In this document: one piece after another, positions 1 through 12,029 of the stretch
Layout of the letters: every line of letters starts with the position of its first letter
Numbering within the stretch: the stretch's first letter is position 1
Assembly: GCA_029168955.1 (NCBI GenBank)
Contig: JAPDOI010001171.1
Span: 150,005 to 214,004, forward strand
Direction: 5' to 3'
Length of the DNA: 64,000 nt
Origin: Aplectana chamaeleonis
Lineage: Eukaryota; Nematoda; Chromadorea; Rhabditida; Cosmocercidae
Position numbers and translations under genes: made by a program
The notes under the pieces: generated by a model
The model's input: only the letters and a program-made list of their open reading frames with translations
What the model was told of the DNA's origin: nothing
Database searches by the model: none

Positions 1-1701
1 TTGTAAATATCGTTGTTTGGTCATGATTATCGTGATATGTAATCCCTGACTCCAAAGCTGTTTTCTCCAAAGGTAGGGATTATTAGTTTGTGGAACGTCC
101 AGATGGTGCTCAGCTAGGTCATTCCAATCTATCTAATCTAAATTTTAGTGGAGTCCTAACTTGACCGGACCCCGCCTTTAATGAATAATTAATTCAGAAG
201 TTTGAGAGGGCGCAAATTTTTCCACAGTCTCATTACCTCAAAGTCTGAACCATTGGTGGTTCGAAATTCAATTGCTGAAGGTATGCCACCCGTTGGATAG
301 TGATGGCTAAAACCCTGCAATTTGCCAACGTGGCTTGCCAACGTTCACCACATTGCCTCGTCTAAACTCTTGTACATCAGTCGGGTTGGAAAATGCAACT
401 GTGACAACTCATGGAGATTTCTATGTGGAGTACAGCTTCTTTTTTGAAATTGAAATTTTGATTTTTATTGGGGGACGTATGTTTTATAGTTTTCTTTCTG
501 AAATAAAGTTCAGCGAATTTCCACCTACAAGGAGATTGAAAACGGTTGAATGGACTTAAAACTGGTACTTCTCAGGTTGTAAGCAGTTGCAGTTGCGTTT
601 CCAATTTGCAGAACCCCTCTTTTTTGCAAACTCTACCATGTTTTTCATTGTTTTTTCAAATATATCTAATATTTTTTGTACTCGAAAGTTTTAGGGTCCT
701 CCCTCCAACTCTTCGTTCCTCCCCGAAAGTTTTTGCAATCCCATACCACTCGTTGGCAAGGTATCCACACCAGCTGGACTCTGCCTGTAGATGGAACAAA
801 ATTAGCTACCGCCCCCTCCCCTCCACCACGGTTTTGTATGTACGATCCTTGCCAAGACCTGCAGCAAGCAGGTCGACTTCGCTAAAGTCTGCAATAAGGA
901 GGGACCTAATCATCGTCACGATCCACGAAGAGGAAGTGATCCTCGCGATGGGTCATGAGGAAATTTTACATTCAGAAATGAGACGAGGTCATTTTCTAGG
1001 GCCTGCCTCTGACGGCTAACTGCTTTTTCAATGAGAAGAAGTGCCTTATATACATACCGACGCCATCTCTATAAGAGGGGGTACTGCCTGGTTTGATTGT
1101 ATTAAAAACTAAGGAAGGGGTTTAATTCGTCAACAGTGAGATCAGCACCAGACTAGGAAGACGTGCTGCTCGCGGAAACGAATTCACGCTCAGTAGATGG
1201 TGCTGCTCCAAGCCAATCTCTTTGTACTCGTGATACTCTTTTCCTCTTCAACATTGGTAGTGAGGAATTATGGCTTTGATGAAGGTTCACCAAGCACCTG
1301 AGTGAGAGCGGCACTGGGTCTTCGGTGGTGGAGTGTCATAAGGCGCTCTCGCGGGAAAGGATAATGCTGGTTCAATGTCGCCCGGAGCCAAGCGTTTTGC
1401 GATCAACTCAACACCTTCTGTTAACATCCTTTTGAACATCACTGAAATATAGAAATGAGTTGTTTGCAAAGTGTGTGCACTACTTGGTACAAGAGGGAAA
1501 AAGTACCCGGTTGGACGAACACTTTAATAAGTTCATGCTGCTCCCTTCTGTCTCCCATTTCTCCCTGTCTTTAATCTCAAGTCCGCTACACTCCATAGCG
1601 CATATCATGAACCTCGTTCCAAAGAGAAATGTATTGATCATAAGAAGTTGTTCATTGTGAATCAAGTACTTTAAAAATACCATTTCCCTTATTCATTGCA
1701 G
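1..1701. other. No supported feature
   Basis: Mixed-composition DNA with short chance ORFs only. A 157-codon frame at 546-1019 has no recognisable domain and no convincing splice context. The last bases, ATTCATTGCAG, look like the 3' splice site of the exon that follows. Confidence 0.5.
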
Positions 1702-1826
1702 GAGTGCTTTCGATCAATATTCTTGCTAAAGCCGAATACGCGGAGAAGCACTTAGAAAGAGTGAAGTCGCTCTACAGAAAATACTTCACATCAGTCATTG
1801 TCGTTCAACTCAATAGAGAGCATCAG
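1702..1826 (+). CDS. Putative internal exon of an unidentified host gene
   Basis: The segment is preceded by a pyrimidine-rich ATTCATTGCAG acceptor and followed by a CAG|GTGAGG donor. One frame is open across all 125 bases: two bases finish a codon, then 41 codons beginning VLSINILAKAEYAEKHLERV and ending VVQLNREHQ. The composition (amphipathic, KSLYRKYF then a hydrophobic VIVV strand) looks like real protein and unlike the chance ORFs around it. The pattern faintly recalls nematode glycosyltransferase-like (STELLO/DUF288) proteins, but this is a weak impression and I give no function. No partner exon was found in the next several kilobases, which are full of MITEs. Confidence 0.45.
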
Positions 1827-1940
1827 GTGAGGACTGGTGACGGAAAAAGTTATAAGAGCTTCAGAGAATCGCATAACTGAGGAGCCTTAAGTAAGATACA
1901 TAAAACGGCTCGTAAAAAGCTTTGGTAATCAAACTTTGGT

Positions 1941-1984
1941 ATCTGCTTTACACGCAGGTCGCCGGTTCGATCTCCGCCAGGACC
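1941..1984 (+). pseudogene. 3' half of a tRNA-Val(UAC)-like sequence
   Basis: CTGCTTTACACGCAG matches the anticodon arm of tRNA-Val with a TAC anticodon, and is followed by a B-box-like GGTTCGATCTC and a CAGGACC acceptor strand. The 5' half is missing: no A box and no matching GGTCCTG acceptor strand lie upstream. This fits a truncated tRNA copy or a tRNA-derived SINE head, not a working tRNA. Confidence 0.35.
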
Positions 1985-2949
1985 TCCAGCACCGTTTTGG
2001 AATCGCATCACTTTTCCAATGTATGGTTTTGGTGCTAAAAAGATTATTACAATAGTTTATTTGTATATTAATTACCACCATATTATTCATTTCAACTCAA
2101 CACATGACTGATATTTATCTATAATGTGAAAGTCCATGGTTCTTTCATAGTCAGTTCACTTCTTCCCTTGAAATTTACTTAGCACGGCTAGTGGGTTACC
2201 CGTTCGGTTTTCTTCCGCGCCGTAACGACTTGTCCATCATCAATAGCGGTCCAACGCTCTTACCAAGCTTACGCGCCATATGTATAGGCTTTCCGTTAGG
2301 CCGGCATCAGGGATGAGCGGAATGAAAATTCAAAATTTCGAAAATCGGCTTTCGGGTTTCGAAACAAAAATTTTTTCTCGGTTTCGGAAATCGGGTGCGA
2401 AACGCCCAAAAATGCGCGGAACTGCGGTTTTCCGAACGCGGAACGCGAGAATTTTCAGAAAACCTTAGATTTCCCTAAATTCACAGAAACACATTTGGTT
2501 TCAAGAATTCAATTTTAGCGAGATCCCCTCTTAATCAGTCAACAGTTATGCATCTTCAGTTGCTCACACAACGTATGGATACATTTAGAAACCGATCCCA
2601 AAAATCATTCATTGGTTGAAGAAAGGAACTCAGAATCGGAGTTCGAGAGATCCCAGAACCAACATATGAAAGAGAACAGAAGATAATTTCCCATAGTTTA
2701 GCTTCCTGGCAAAAGTAATGATTTGACAACCCAGACGATAACAGGCCCCAAGCGCAACCGCCTCCGCCTCTCCCCGCCCACTGCAACCGAAACGCAAAGC
2801 AGTTGATATACGAACTTGCGTTGCGTTCCGGTTGTTATTGCAACGTGCGGTGCGTTCTCGGTTGCTCTCCGGGCCACATGCGTTGACTGACGCGCGCATT
2901 ACGAAACTCAAAGACGACGCCCAGTCCTCAAACTCCAGCATTTTGCACC

Positions 2950-3443
2950 TTAAAGGCCGTGTTCGCGATGATTTCCGTCCCCGAGTTTTTCACATAAAAC
3001 AATGCGTTGGCATCCAAGTATTACCAAAATTACGAAGAAACGGCGAGAATCGCATTAAAACGTCGTATATCAATGACATTATGTTATAATATAGACTACT
3101 TGTCCGGTTGAATGAACATGTTCATGGCGATTGTCACCGGTGGAAAATTTGGTCAATCGAGAATAGAAGGGTATTTTATGCAAAGCAGGATTAGTTAGGG
3201 CCCTAAAGAAAGAACTGAGCAATAGAGAACCAAGAATTTCAAAGAGCGGGTCCACAAAATATTTCCTTGCCACAAAGAACAGTTTCTGTGATAATTATAA
3301 GAGGCGTGGTGGTACTTAAGGATTTCGTGCACTTCTGGTGCGTTTTTCTGAATTTCTACGTTACTTTAGTTCTACCCCGGGGCCGCTCAATCAATATAGC
3401 GAATAATCTCAAATTTGAAGTTTATCGTGAACACTGCCTTTAA
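2950..3443. mobile_element. TTAA-flanked MITE, family A (variant A')
   Basis: The left end is TTAA followed by AGGCCGTGTTCGCGATGA and the right end is TCGTGAACACTGCCT followed by TTAA, giving inverted termini and a TTAA target duplication (494 bp). The interior closely matches the element at 10201-10957, including GGTCCACAAA and the stretch around TTCGTGCACTTCTGG. At 3315-3318 it still has the uninterrupted TTAA that is filled in the 10-kb copy. No coding capacity. The TTAA target with AGG termini suggests Kolobok- or piggyBac-type mobilisation (inference). Confidence 0.75.
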
Positions 3444-3834
3444 TCGATATCGACACATCTACCCGTCATTCCTTGTGATTGGCTCTTTGACGGATCATTT
3501 CCATGGTTTAACTAAGGAGTTTTCTTATCTTTTGAGAATTACCTACGTATCAGTCCTGTGGTGGACAGACTAATGTGTGGCTTTATTGTAGTTTTGATTG
3601 GAAAAAGATGGGTTCTGAGCACAATCCTCCTTGCAGAATCTCGGTTCTGACAAAAGTCTGAGAGTTATTCACACGATTAGGCGATTAGGGCAGTAGAGCA
3701 GTTAAGAGGAAACAGGTGTCGAATTTCGTCCAGGTTATGTTTTTTCGGTTTGTTTGAATTTTCCGCGTTCTTTCCACGTGTTTGCCTAGTAAAGGCTGTA
3801 GGGTCATCCCTTGGACCGAATTGAATAGTTAGAC

Positions 3835-4111
3835 TCCGTCCATAGCGTCCAGTGACGCTGGGAATTTTTAACTTCAGCATTTGTTATTGATTTGACTCCC
3901 CAGCGACCACTGCAGCTGGAATGTCGCTGGTGGTGGAGGCATAGCGCCAGTAGCGGCTGTCACTAAAATTATCAAAACCATCGTTAACCCCGTGCCGTCC
4001 TCGGACACGTTGCATGCTCCAGCCGTCGAGCGTTATGCGCCAGCGTTTCAACGCTGACGCATGACGCTCCGACGCCTTGACGCTTGCAGCCTGTCGTTCG
4101 CTATGGACGGA
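3835..4111. mobile_element. Small inverted-repeat element (277 bp)
   Basis: The 13-bp perfect termini TCCGTCCATAGCG and CGCTATGGACGGA bound a GC-rich interior with repeated GACGC motifs. It contains the segment GGCTGTCACTAAAATTATCA (3954-3973), which recurs as a hairpin at 7352-7455. No clear target duplication was identified, so class assignment is open. Confidence 0.5.
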
Positions 4112-4465
4112 TCCTTACAAAACTATTTTTGTGATTTTTCCAAATCCAAATAAATCCAAAATAGGCCTCTTAATATTATTTGAAATTGGAATAAATCAGA
4201 ACCGAATGTAATCTGAATTTCGAATATTCTAAAGGCAGACTTACTAATAATTTTCGAAATTCAAATGCTTTAGTGTTAACATATTCGAATTAACTTGAAT
4301 TTCAAATGATCAAAATGCGCAATCATCATTTTATCAGAATTCTGATCGACTTTTGAAAGCATGCTGCAAACTCTTTGGACTGAACCTCCGAATCGTTTAC
4401 TAGTCTCGGCTTCAGGTTTCATGCACACCTTGGAATTTTTTCATTCAGACTGTGGGTTTAGACTC

Positions 4466-4939
4466 TTAAAGGCAGTGTTCACGAAGAAAAAGTTGCACGT
4501 TTTTTTTGGCTAAAACGTAAGCTTTAGGTCCCCCTAAGAAGATTAAGAACGTAAGTGCTACGAAAAACGGCCGGTAAGTGGGTGGAAATCTCGTAGGCCA
4601 GCCAACCCATTGGGCCATTCCGCCCACGTCCTATAACAGTTTCCCTGAATTCGTGGTTAGATGAGCGATGGTTTCCGATCGAAAACCCCGTTCTTCCCTT
4701 CATTCTCAACGTCTCTCTTTACTAAGGTCAGCTCACACACATCGGCTGCAAAAAAACCGGGGTTACAAGCCTCGGACAACTCGTCCATTATGCTTCCCTA
4801 GCTGAATTTTGAGGGACCATAACTCCGTTTCCAGAGGGTCTTGTACGATTCCAGGGAAATCATTGAAATCAGCATGGGATTGTTTTCAAGATTAGCGGAA
4901 AAACAGAAAAACGACTTTTATCGTGAGCACTGCCTTTAA
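4466..4939. mobile_element. TTAA-flanked MITE, family A (A1)
   Basis: TTAA then AGGCAGTGTTCACGAAG on the left and ATCGTGAGCACTGCCT then TTAA on the right (474 bp). Nearly the same interior, including GTTGCACGTTTTTT and the CCAACCCATTGGGCC block, occurs at 35883-36353, so these two are recent copies of one subfamily. Fragments occur at 9005-9180 and 41373-41560. Confidence 0.8.
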
Positions 4940-4941
4940 TA

Positions 4942-5521
4942 CAGTCCACGGCAACAGAAAAAGGCGGTGTTGCGGTTGCGTACTGTCGTTCTCTGGGCCG
5001 GATACCGGTCCCCAATTGGGGACTACGGCTGGTGCATCATGCGACACGTGATAGTCGTGCTGATAGATTTGGATAGAATGAACAGCTGATATTTTTTTCT
5101 GTTATGATTTTTCTGTTTTTCTCATTTTTTTCGTGTTGTTCTTGAATGTATCTAGAGTAAATAATTTAAGCGTATTGGTATATTGTATGTTGGGGTGGGG
5201 AACTCACTCTTTTTAACGTTTACGGTGTTTTCTCTTATAAAGCTAAGTAAAAAAATTACCGACTATGAGGGTTCTCTATACTTCTGCGTATCACGGTCGC
5301 AATTTCGGAGAAAAGGCACCGGAAACGTTTAAAATCGAAACACCCAATTTACTTTTACTTGCTTTAGATGCATGCAAGAACGACACGAGAAAATGGAAGA
5401 AACAAAAAAACGCTGCGAGAAAAAATATCAGCTGTTAGTTATCGATTCTTGGAACCGAACCAGCCTGGCTACAGTAAAAGTATGCAGCCGAAACAAGGCC
5501 TTTTTCAATTGCCGTAGACTG
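4942..5521. mobile_element. TA-flanked MITE, Tc1/mariner-like termini
   Basis: It begins CAGTCCACGGCAACAG after a TA and ends TTGCCGTAGACTG. The same inverted termini bound the element at 38493-38975. CAGT termini with a TA target are typical of Tc1-like elements; no transposase is present. It sits two bases after the A1 element, so it inserted at or beside the A1 target duplication. Confidence 0.6.
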
Positions 5522-5949
5522 TGTTTGGGCAATATCTGGACAATATCCAAAACTTGGAATATTTACACGACATCTCGGATGCATTTCGCCAAAATCCCTG
5601 AAGGAAAATTCCTTATTTAATTATTTCAAAAAACACATTAAAAAAGGATCTCGGATGCAGCCATTGGGGAGTTTCCTAAAAACCTGGCTCAAATCTGATC
5701 ATTTACTTTAAAAAATTTGGGAAGTATTTATTTGGAAGAAATGATTGACTCAGGAATTTCCAAGAGGGTTTATTGGATTAATTTACGCATTCTAAGTGTT
5801 CTAGAGATACTATAATTAGCTTACTCACTCATTCGCTCGAATCTTATTCGAGTAATTTTTTTAGGCCGAAATTATTCATTCGTTCGCTCGATTTGTTTTA
5901 TAAGGAGCTGGTATTAAGGAATGGAAGATTGTTGTGAGTACCTAATAAA
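5522..5949. other. No supported feature
   Basis: AT-rich DNA with CATTCGCTCG-type short repeats near 5830-5905. Nothing gene-like seen. Confidence 0.5.
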
Positions 5950-6276
5950 TTCAGGGAAGTATGTCAAATAGTTGGGGACAATCGAGAAAAAGCTGTGACG
6001 AGAAAAATATCTGTGAGGGGAGAAGGCTTCTAATACGAGAACATTTCCGACGCAGATTTCAGAAATCGAGAATGGAACCTTCATCCGTTGGAGTTGAGAG
6101 GAAAACTAAACGACGCTTGCATGGTTTTCAAAATTCTGAGCGGAGTGGTAGAAACTGAGGCAACCAAATTTTACAGAGTTATGGTTTCCAGAACTAGAGG
6201 CGATTCGGTGAAAATCTTCTACAATATACCGAAACCTGGACACAGCCTGCATGCATTCACCTGCAGGGCTGGCTGA
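5950..6276 (+). pseudogene. LINE reverse transcriptase C-terminal fragment
   Basis: Two overlapping frames together spell the tail of a CR1-like non-LTR ORF2: VTRKISV, then LNDACMVFKILSG, FYRVMVSRTRG and a final HAFTCRAG followed by a stop. The order of a DL-x-MVFKIL motif, SRTRG and H-x-F-x-x-RAG is the same as in the CR1 LINE at 34.7-34.9 kb (FDLCMVYKLL, TRTRGE, RSFPIRAG), but the sequence is clearly different, so it is another family or an older copy. A frameshift and stops mark it as dead. No catalytic RT motif remains. Confidence 0.5.
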
Positions 6277-6359
6277 ATTTTTCTATCAATGAATTCCAAT
6301 ATCTCAGGCAAACCATCGCTCCGAGCGGGACCGGCTCCTCCCAATTATGACGTCATCGC

Positions 6360-6434
6360 CCGGACAGCGGCCGAGGGGCGAACTGGCACCGCGGTCCGTG
6401 TTCGGTGCCAGTTCGCCTCTTGGCCGCTGTCCGG
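6360..6434. repeat. GC-rich hairpin, 32-bp arms
   Basis: Arms 6360-6391 and 6403-6434 are inverted copies with two mismatches, separated by 11 bases. The arms carry GGCGAACTGGCACC and its complement. Strong cruciform or RNA stem-loop potential; no associated gene seen. Confidence 0.65.
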
Positions 6435-6651
6435 TCGCTCTCGGGGCGACAGCAGTGCGAGCAGTGTTAGCCAAACCGTCACTTTGTACACTGCAATCAC
6501 GTACCCAGCATGGAATTCCACTGCCAGTTGCAGTACTTACGCTTTCGAAACTTCAGCTATCCTCCTTCCTTATCCTCCGTGACCGAATCTCCGCGTTGCA
6601 AAATGTGGGCGGGGTTAGTGGTGCGTGCAGCATTGTGGAGAGGTAGAGAGC

Positions 6652-7090
6652 GTTTCATAAGAAGCTTGCGTAGCATCACGGAAAACCAGTAGTCATTAGT
6701 GCGGAGCGTGTAACGCGTTATTGCGAATGGCAAACGCTTGATGAGAAGCGTGCATCGTTGAACATGAGTCGCGCTCTACGAGAAGCGTACGTCGCGTCAT
6801 GCAAATGGGTCCTGCATTATTAGAAGCGTGTTCCGTGTCATGGAAACTGAGTCACGCTCCATGAAAAACGTGTCCCGCGTTATGGAAAATGAGTTGCGCA
6901 CCATGATAAGCGTGCTCCGCGTCATAGAAAATGAATCGCGCACTATGAGAAGTGTGCTACGCGTTATGAAAGTGGAATCGCGCACCATGAGAAGTGTGCG
7001 CTGCGTCATGGAAAATGAATAGCGCATCATGAGAAGCGTGCGCCGTGTCATGGGAAATTAGTGCCGCTCCATAGGCAGCGTGATGGCGGT
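6652..7090. repeat. Diverged 42-bp minisatellite
   Basis: A 42-bp unit containing GAGAAGCGTGCTCCGCGTCA and ATGAGTCGCGC repeats about 8-10 times with many substitutions but almost no length change. Because 42 is divisible by three, both strands show open frames (plus-strand 14-residue periods such as SVLRVMENESRT). These frames are a by-product of the period, not genes. The unit is unrelated in sequence to the 42-bp satellite at the right end of the window. Confidence 0.7.
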
Positions 7091-7351
7091 GCGGAGCGTT
7101 CTTTGCCCATCTCGTTCAATCGCCTAATTTGTAAGTTTTATTAACGCTCACACAAGTTTTGAGAAAGACACGTTTTGATAGAAGCCCGGCACGCACAGCA
7201 CACCGGAACCCAAGTACTGCTAGTTTACCCAATTCCTACTCGCAATGTTGGCTCTCAACATGTTCCAATCTTGCATTGGGTAATCTTCTTATCTTGGGTC
7301 GCATGATCTCTAGTCGAATATTTGAAGAAATCCCAGTGTGCGTTAGGCATT

Positions 7352-7455
7352 AGGCTAACGATGGCACTGATAATATTAGTGACAGCCGCTACTGCCGCGC
7401 TGCCCCCTACTAGCAGTACTAGCTGTCACTAATATTATCAATACCATCGTTAACC
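7352..7455. repeat. Foldback element, ~35-bp arms
   Basis: Arms at 7352-7386 and 7420-7455 contain TAATATTAGTGACAGC and its complement. One arm plus the sequence beyond it (CCATCGTTAACC, CGTGCCGTCCTCG) recurs at 3954-4015 inside the 3.8-kb element, so both belong to one repeat family. Confidence 0.6.
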
Positions 7456-9004
7456 TCGTGCCGTCCTCGTGCCCGTTGCATGCGCCAGATTCCTGTCTCG
7501 TGCAGTATTTCTATTTAACGCTTCCTCCCACTTGTGCCAAAGTTTTCTCATTTGCTAATTATATGCTGTAATCAAGTGGTAATCTTAAGGGTTCAAAACT
7601 AGTTGGGAGGGGCACTCAAGAATTACCCATAGAAATTAAAAGATTCATCCATGAAAATGAAAAATATTTCGAATATCAGATATGTGATAACGTTATCACT
7701 CGTTATTTCCTAGAAATTCCATGGAACTAGATCGATTTTTGAAAACGGTATCATTCATTTCTCATTTGAATTCTGAGTGGCCCCCCCTCGACTAGTTTTG
7801 CACCATCTTCAGTACTGTGTATCTTTGAGTGCTTCTATTTACTTTGAGGTAAACCACCAAACCTGCCATAGTTGACAGAATATCTGAGCCACTTTAGAAC
7901 ATGGTGATAGCACCTTAGAACTTGATGATATCTGAGCCACCTTAGAACATGATGATAGCTCATTTTCTCATCTGCGAAACAGAGCGTAATTATTTATTTT
8001 TAGCTGATTTTGTGATTTCGCAGCCCGGTCTCTTCTGACTTATCCGAGAAGTTTAGGCCCCGAAGCTCCAAAGTCATGTATAATTCCTTAACCAACACTA
8101 TTTTTCGACTATTATCGATTTTGTTTTGAAAATTCGATTCTAGCCTTCTCATCGATTTTCAAAATAACGATCAATAATTGACGAATAAATACTATCGATT
8201 AGGAACTTAGCCGTTATAACGTTGGCATGGATCCTAGTTATACTTTGCGTTTCCTGTTGAAGGTTGACGCAAACTCGGAACCATGCCGACGTTAGATGTT
8301 GCACCGTTTGTGAGCAGTCTCGATATCTTGGTGTTTCTGTCAGTGTAAAGAACGACGGACAGCATGCGCCCTCCGTGCGCAATTCCTTGCAGTAACCCTC
8401 TATTTCGGAGGGAAATCAAGTTTGTTTCCTCGCGTGCGTGTGCGGAGCGAGAGTAGAGACAGCGTGCGAGTGGGGGGGATGAAAAAACGCAGCATGCACG
8501 CGATGAACCCGAGTAAATTTGGTTCCGCAATAGGGAATGCCTAATCCGTAGTCTATCTGGCAAAGCGCGAGAAGATTGTTCTGTTGTTGCTTTCTCGAAG
8601 GACTGGTAACAAGTTATCTTCAAAAAATCATTACCGCCGTATCAGCGACGTTAATTTCTGAAGTCGGTGCGTTTACACAAGGCGCAAACATGCATTCGAC
8701 CACGCTTACTAATCCATGAACATGAATTATATTGCCACATTATGTGCCAAGCCGTGGTAGTTCTTTCACGTGTGTTTCCAGGGATTAGCGGAATTTTTTT
8801 CAAATTTTTCCAGTGGCTAGATTCACGATAAAAAGCCGTATTCCAGTTTTCTACGTTTTTGAGTAGGCAAGTTCACAAAGTAGAGGATAAATGGAAAACA
8901 AGTTCAAAAACTCTCTATTATCAGAAAACTCTTGGAAAACCCTCTTGAATATTTGAAGAGTATCCCAAAATTCGTCAACTGTTCCTTCGATGAGACAAAA
9001 GATG
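7456..9004. other. No supported feature
   Basis: Intergenic- or intron-like DNA. A 129-codon minus-strand frame at 8234-8623 lacks any recognisable domain. Short plus-strand matches to an RT-like YLGVSVSVKNDG at about 8320-8360 are too brief to call. Confidence 0.45.
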
Positions 9005-9180
9005 GTCAAGTGCTATATGGCGTGAGCGGGGTGATTCAATGGGTCGACTGGTCCACGAGATTGTCACCCAATTAATGGCCGATTTTCGTGATACTTTCGT
9101 CCCTAATGTTCTCAGAGGGACCCAAAGCTTAATTTTTGCGAAAAGTGGTCAACTTTCTCAGAGTGAGCAATGCCGTTGAA
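9005..9180 (-). mobile_element. Truncated, inverted family A MITE fragment
   Basis: In reverse orientation it reproduces the left portion of A1 (a GCATTGCTCACTCTGAG-like terminus, the CCTCTGAGAACATTAG area and CCCATTGAATCACCCC), diverged and without a right end or intact TTAA flanks. Confidence 0.45.
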
Positions 9181-10200
9181 TCGGATTTTGAAAAATCAAC
9201 GATCATCTTAGACAATCGCCGCATTCAATGCATGTCGAATTTAACTTGATTACATGGCGGTTTCGAGCACAGTCAGGGAACGTGCTGCTAGGGAAGGACG
9301 TGCTCCAATTGTGTTTGAAAATTTCAGCACGTTTCACAACAATTAAGACGTTCAATGCGTGCATGGTACACATTGCACTCGACGACAAAACATTTTTTTG
9401 ATCAAACTCATTTTTACTATGTATAAAAGGGATACGTCAGTCAGTTACGGTATAACCTTCTCAGTGCATCGCAAGTCAACCGACATCAGCCGTAGTTTTC
9501 GAGGAAGCCATTCCCAGGACAATTGTACGACGCACTCTTGAGCCAGGATTCAGATTCCGGCAGCGTCGCCGGTTAAATCAGCCATGTTTGATGTACATAC
9601 TTGGCCTAGCCCAACCGCTTCAGGCCTCGTCGAACCGCTGGGGGACACAGACTGTGCTCGGCGATCTGACCGAGTCGCATGTCGGTGTGCTGCTACGATA
9701 GCGCTCCTCTACCCTGTAGTAAGTGCTTTGCGATAAAATTTCGCATCACCTATTCCAGCAACGAAATTTCGCATCACGTGCTCCCACGATGGAATTCGCA
9801 GCACGTGTTGCTATTTGAAGCACGTGCCCCTGCGATAGACCATTTCGATGGGAGTGATCATTTGATTTGAATGCATACCCGATAACCTCTGAAAACTGTC
9901 TGAGTCTCCATTTCGGTGATCAGTGTTCGAAATTCTTTCAACCAGACAAGTCCTCTCACTCTGGAGGCTGTGCAAATGCTACTGCTCATCTCTTTATTCT
10001 CCTTCCTCATTTTGTTCATGCTCCAATTGAAGAGCCCGCGAGAAAACATTCTAATGTTGCTCATAACCCTCTCAACTGGGCATTTTTGTCGCAGAATCGA
10101 TTATCCTGATCTTAAGCAACACAAATAATGATATGAAGTAGATGTTGCAAGCGAAAGGCTTTTTTTCTTCTCAGGTAGCTACTCCCCTGAGTTCTCTTCA
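9181..10200. other. No supported gene; short CACGTG-bearing repeats
   Basis: From 9730 to 9850 three degenerate repeats carry GAAATTTCGCATCACGTG-like sequence with E-box CACGTG cores. Two short open frames at 9867-10128 read hydrophobic stretches but lack splice or start context. Confidence 0.4.
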
Positions 10201-10957
10201 TTAAAGGCAGTGTTCATGATGATTCTCGGTCCGAAGCAAAGAACGGAGCAACAGAAAGCAATTAATTGTAAAGGATGGGTCCACAAAAAAAGCATTGTCA
10301 AAACAAACTGTTGCTGTGAGAGTGAAGAGGCGGTGTGAGAGTTAAAGGCACAGTACACCTTCAGATATGAATTTTGAGATTTTTATGTAATTGTGTAGAA
10401 GACCCCTCCCGTATAACACGTGCCAAATACGAGATCTCAATTCCTCCAAATAAGCGAGATATAAACGACCACCACAGGCCCCACCCCCTTCACTCACCAC
10501 CAGAGGCGCGACCCCCTACCAGATTTACGAACTCGATAGCGACTAGATGGATGGATGAATTCCAACAAGTCTTCGTTCTTCAGTCCATTGCCGGACTGTC
10601 TCCTTATCCTGGCTCGCTCTCGCGCAACGGTTGCGAATGAAGGGAAATACAGGCCTGAGACAACTCGTCCACCAATTTTTCACCCTTAGAATATAGGCAT
10701 CTTTAGGGATCCATAACTCTGTTCATAGAGGGTCTTGAACGATTTCTGAGATACCACTGTGATCAGCGTGTGACCCTCTCCAAGACAAGCATGGAACCTG
10801 AAAAATAATTTTCTAAGTGTACTGTGCCTTTAGGAATTTCGTGTCATTCTGGTGTGTTTTTCTCGATTTCTTCGTCATTAAAGTTCTACCCGGGTGCCAA
10901 GCAATCGATTTAGCAAGTAATCTCAAAATCGAAGATTATCGTAAACACTTCCCTTGA
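10201..10957. mobile_element. Family A' MITE interrupted by a family C MITE
   Basis: The left end, TTAA then AGGCAGTGTTCATGATGA, and the degenerate right end, TCGTAAACACTTCCCTTGAG, match the element at 2950-3443 along its whole length except for the insert at 10342-10833. Removing that insert restores the 2.95-kb copy's sequence across the junction. Confidence 0.75.
10342..10833. mobile_element. TTAA-flanked MITE, family C
   Basis: TTAA then AGGCACAGTACACCTTC on the left and AAGTGTACTGTGCCT then TTAG (a mutated TTAA) on the right, 492 bp. The same family is at 14783-16394 and 46427-46916, and as a fragment at 44825-45097. The interior has no coding capacity. The host site is preserved empty at 3315-3318, which independently fixes both ends. 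Confidence 0.85.
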
Positions 10958-12029
10958 GTTGAATATTCACTCCACTTGGACGATACCAAGTTTATTCTGT
11001 CTGGTCTCCTTTCCAAGGTTTTCCCACTTTGAGGCGACACCCATTGATTAGCTAAAGTCTGTCCGAATGAGACTGTCCGCCCACGCAGTCGGCCTGCACG
11101 GCGAGCACCCGTCACAAAGACATTTTCAGAGGAACTGACCCACGACTGAGATACAGCTGACTGGAGTATTTTTCACTATTTGTCTGATATACATGCCAAT
11201 CAATTCATAATTCTAAAAAAGAGGGCAAATACATAACTGTATGTAGTAGCATGTAGCTATGCTTTCTCGTAAACTAGAGAGCCAACGTAAGTACACAGCA
11301 CGTATTCTTGGTTCAGTCAGCCGATTTTTTGGCGTCCAATGTGTGGATAATGCTAAACAATTGAACCTATGGGTCACGGCAAGATATATTATTCAGTAGA
11401 GAGAGTGTTAGAATCACGGTTGTGGCCATTAATGCCTCAGTGATAGCAGAAATTGTTCAGAAACAACATTATGGGCTCAGCAGCAGCGCCAAAGCTGTGA
11501 GAGGCGGTGCCGCGGAGGCACTGTTGCGGTGCGATAACGGCCACTCAGCCCAGATTAACTTGTGCCGGGCAACCGATGCTGTGCTGTAGATCACACATAA
11601 TCGGCGTTATGGTTTCGCTGATAAGTGAACGGAGTTCTCAAATTCAGCGATTAAGAATCGTCTAGATATGGTCATCATTTTTTACGCTTACTTACAACGG
11701 CGTTTCCGTTAGACGCAAAGATTGCGCGGACAATGCAATCGGATGTGTGGATTTCTCAACCCATGGGACGGAGTTTTTAAATGAGTGAAAAGGGAAAACA
11801 CAGAGATACGGTTGGGACGGTCTAACTAAATGTGGTCAGCTGTCAAATACTGAACACAACTAATTTTACGGCGGTTCCACCGTAATTGCGTTTCCCGAAC
11901 TACAAAGTTTGCAATTTCATTTACGCACATCTCTGGGTGCAACTCGATTTTAAAAAAAACGAAACATCTATAGAATGCGAAGCGAAGCGATTTCCCGAAG
12001 CTGTGTAACTACGTCTACGTGCCCGAGAA
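10958..12029. other. No firmly supported feature
   Basis: A plus-strand frame around 11685-11790 reads VSVRRKDCADNAIGC and DFSTHGTEFLNE and looks protein-like, but it lacks a recognisable family, start or splice sites. It may be a retroelement remnant. Nothing else stands out. Confidence 0.35.

Noticed and set aside
1941..1984. Functional tRNA-Val gene
   Set aside because: The anticodon arm and T arm are recognisable, but the D arm, A box and 5' acceptor strand are missing.
8234..8623. 129-codon minus-strand ORF
   Set aside because: No domain, unusual composition, and no start or splice support.
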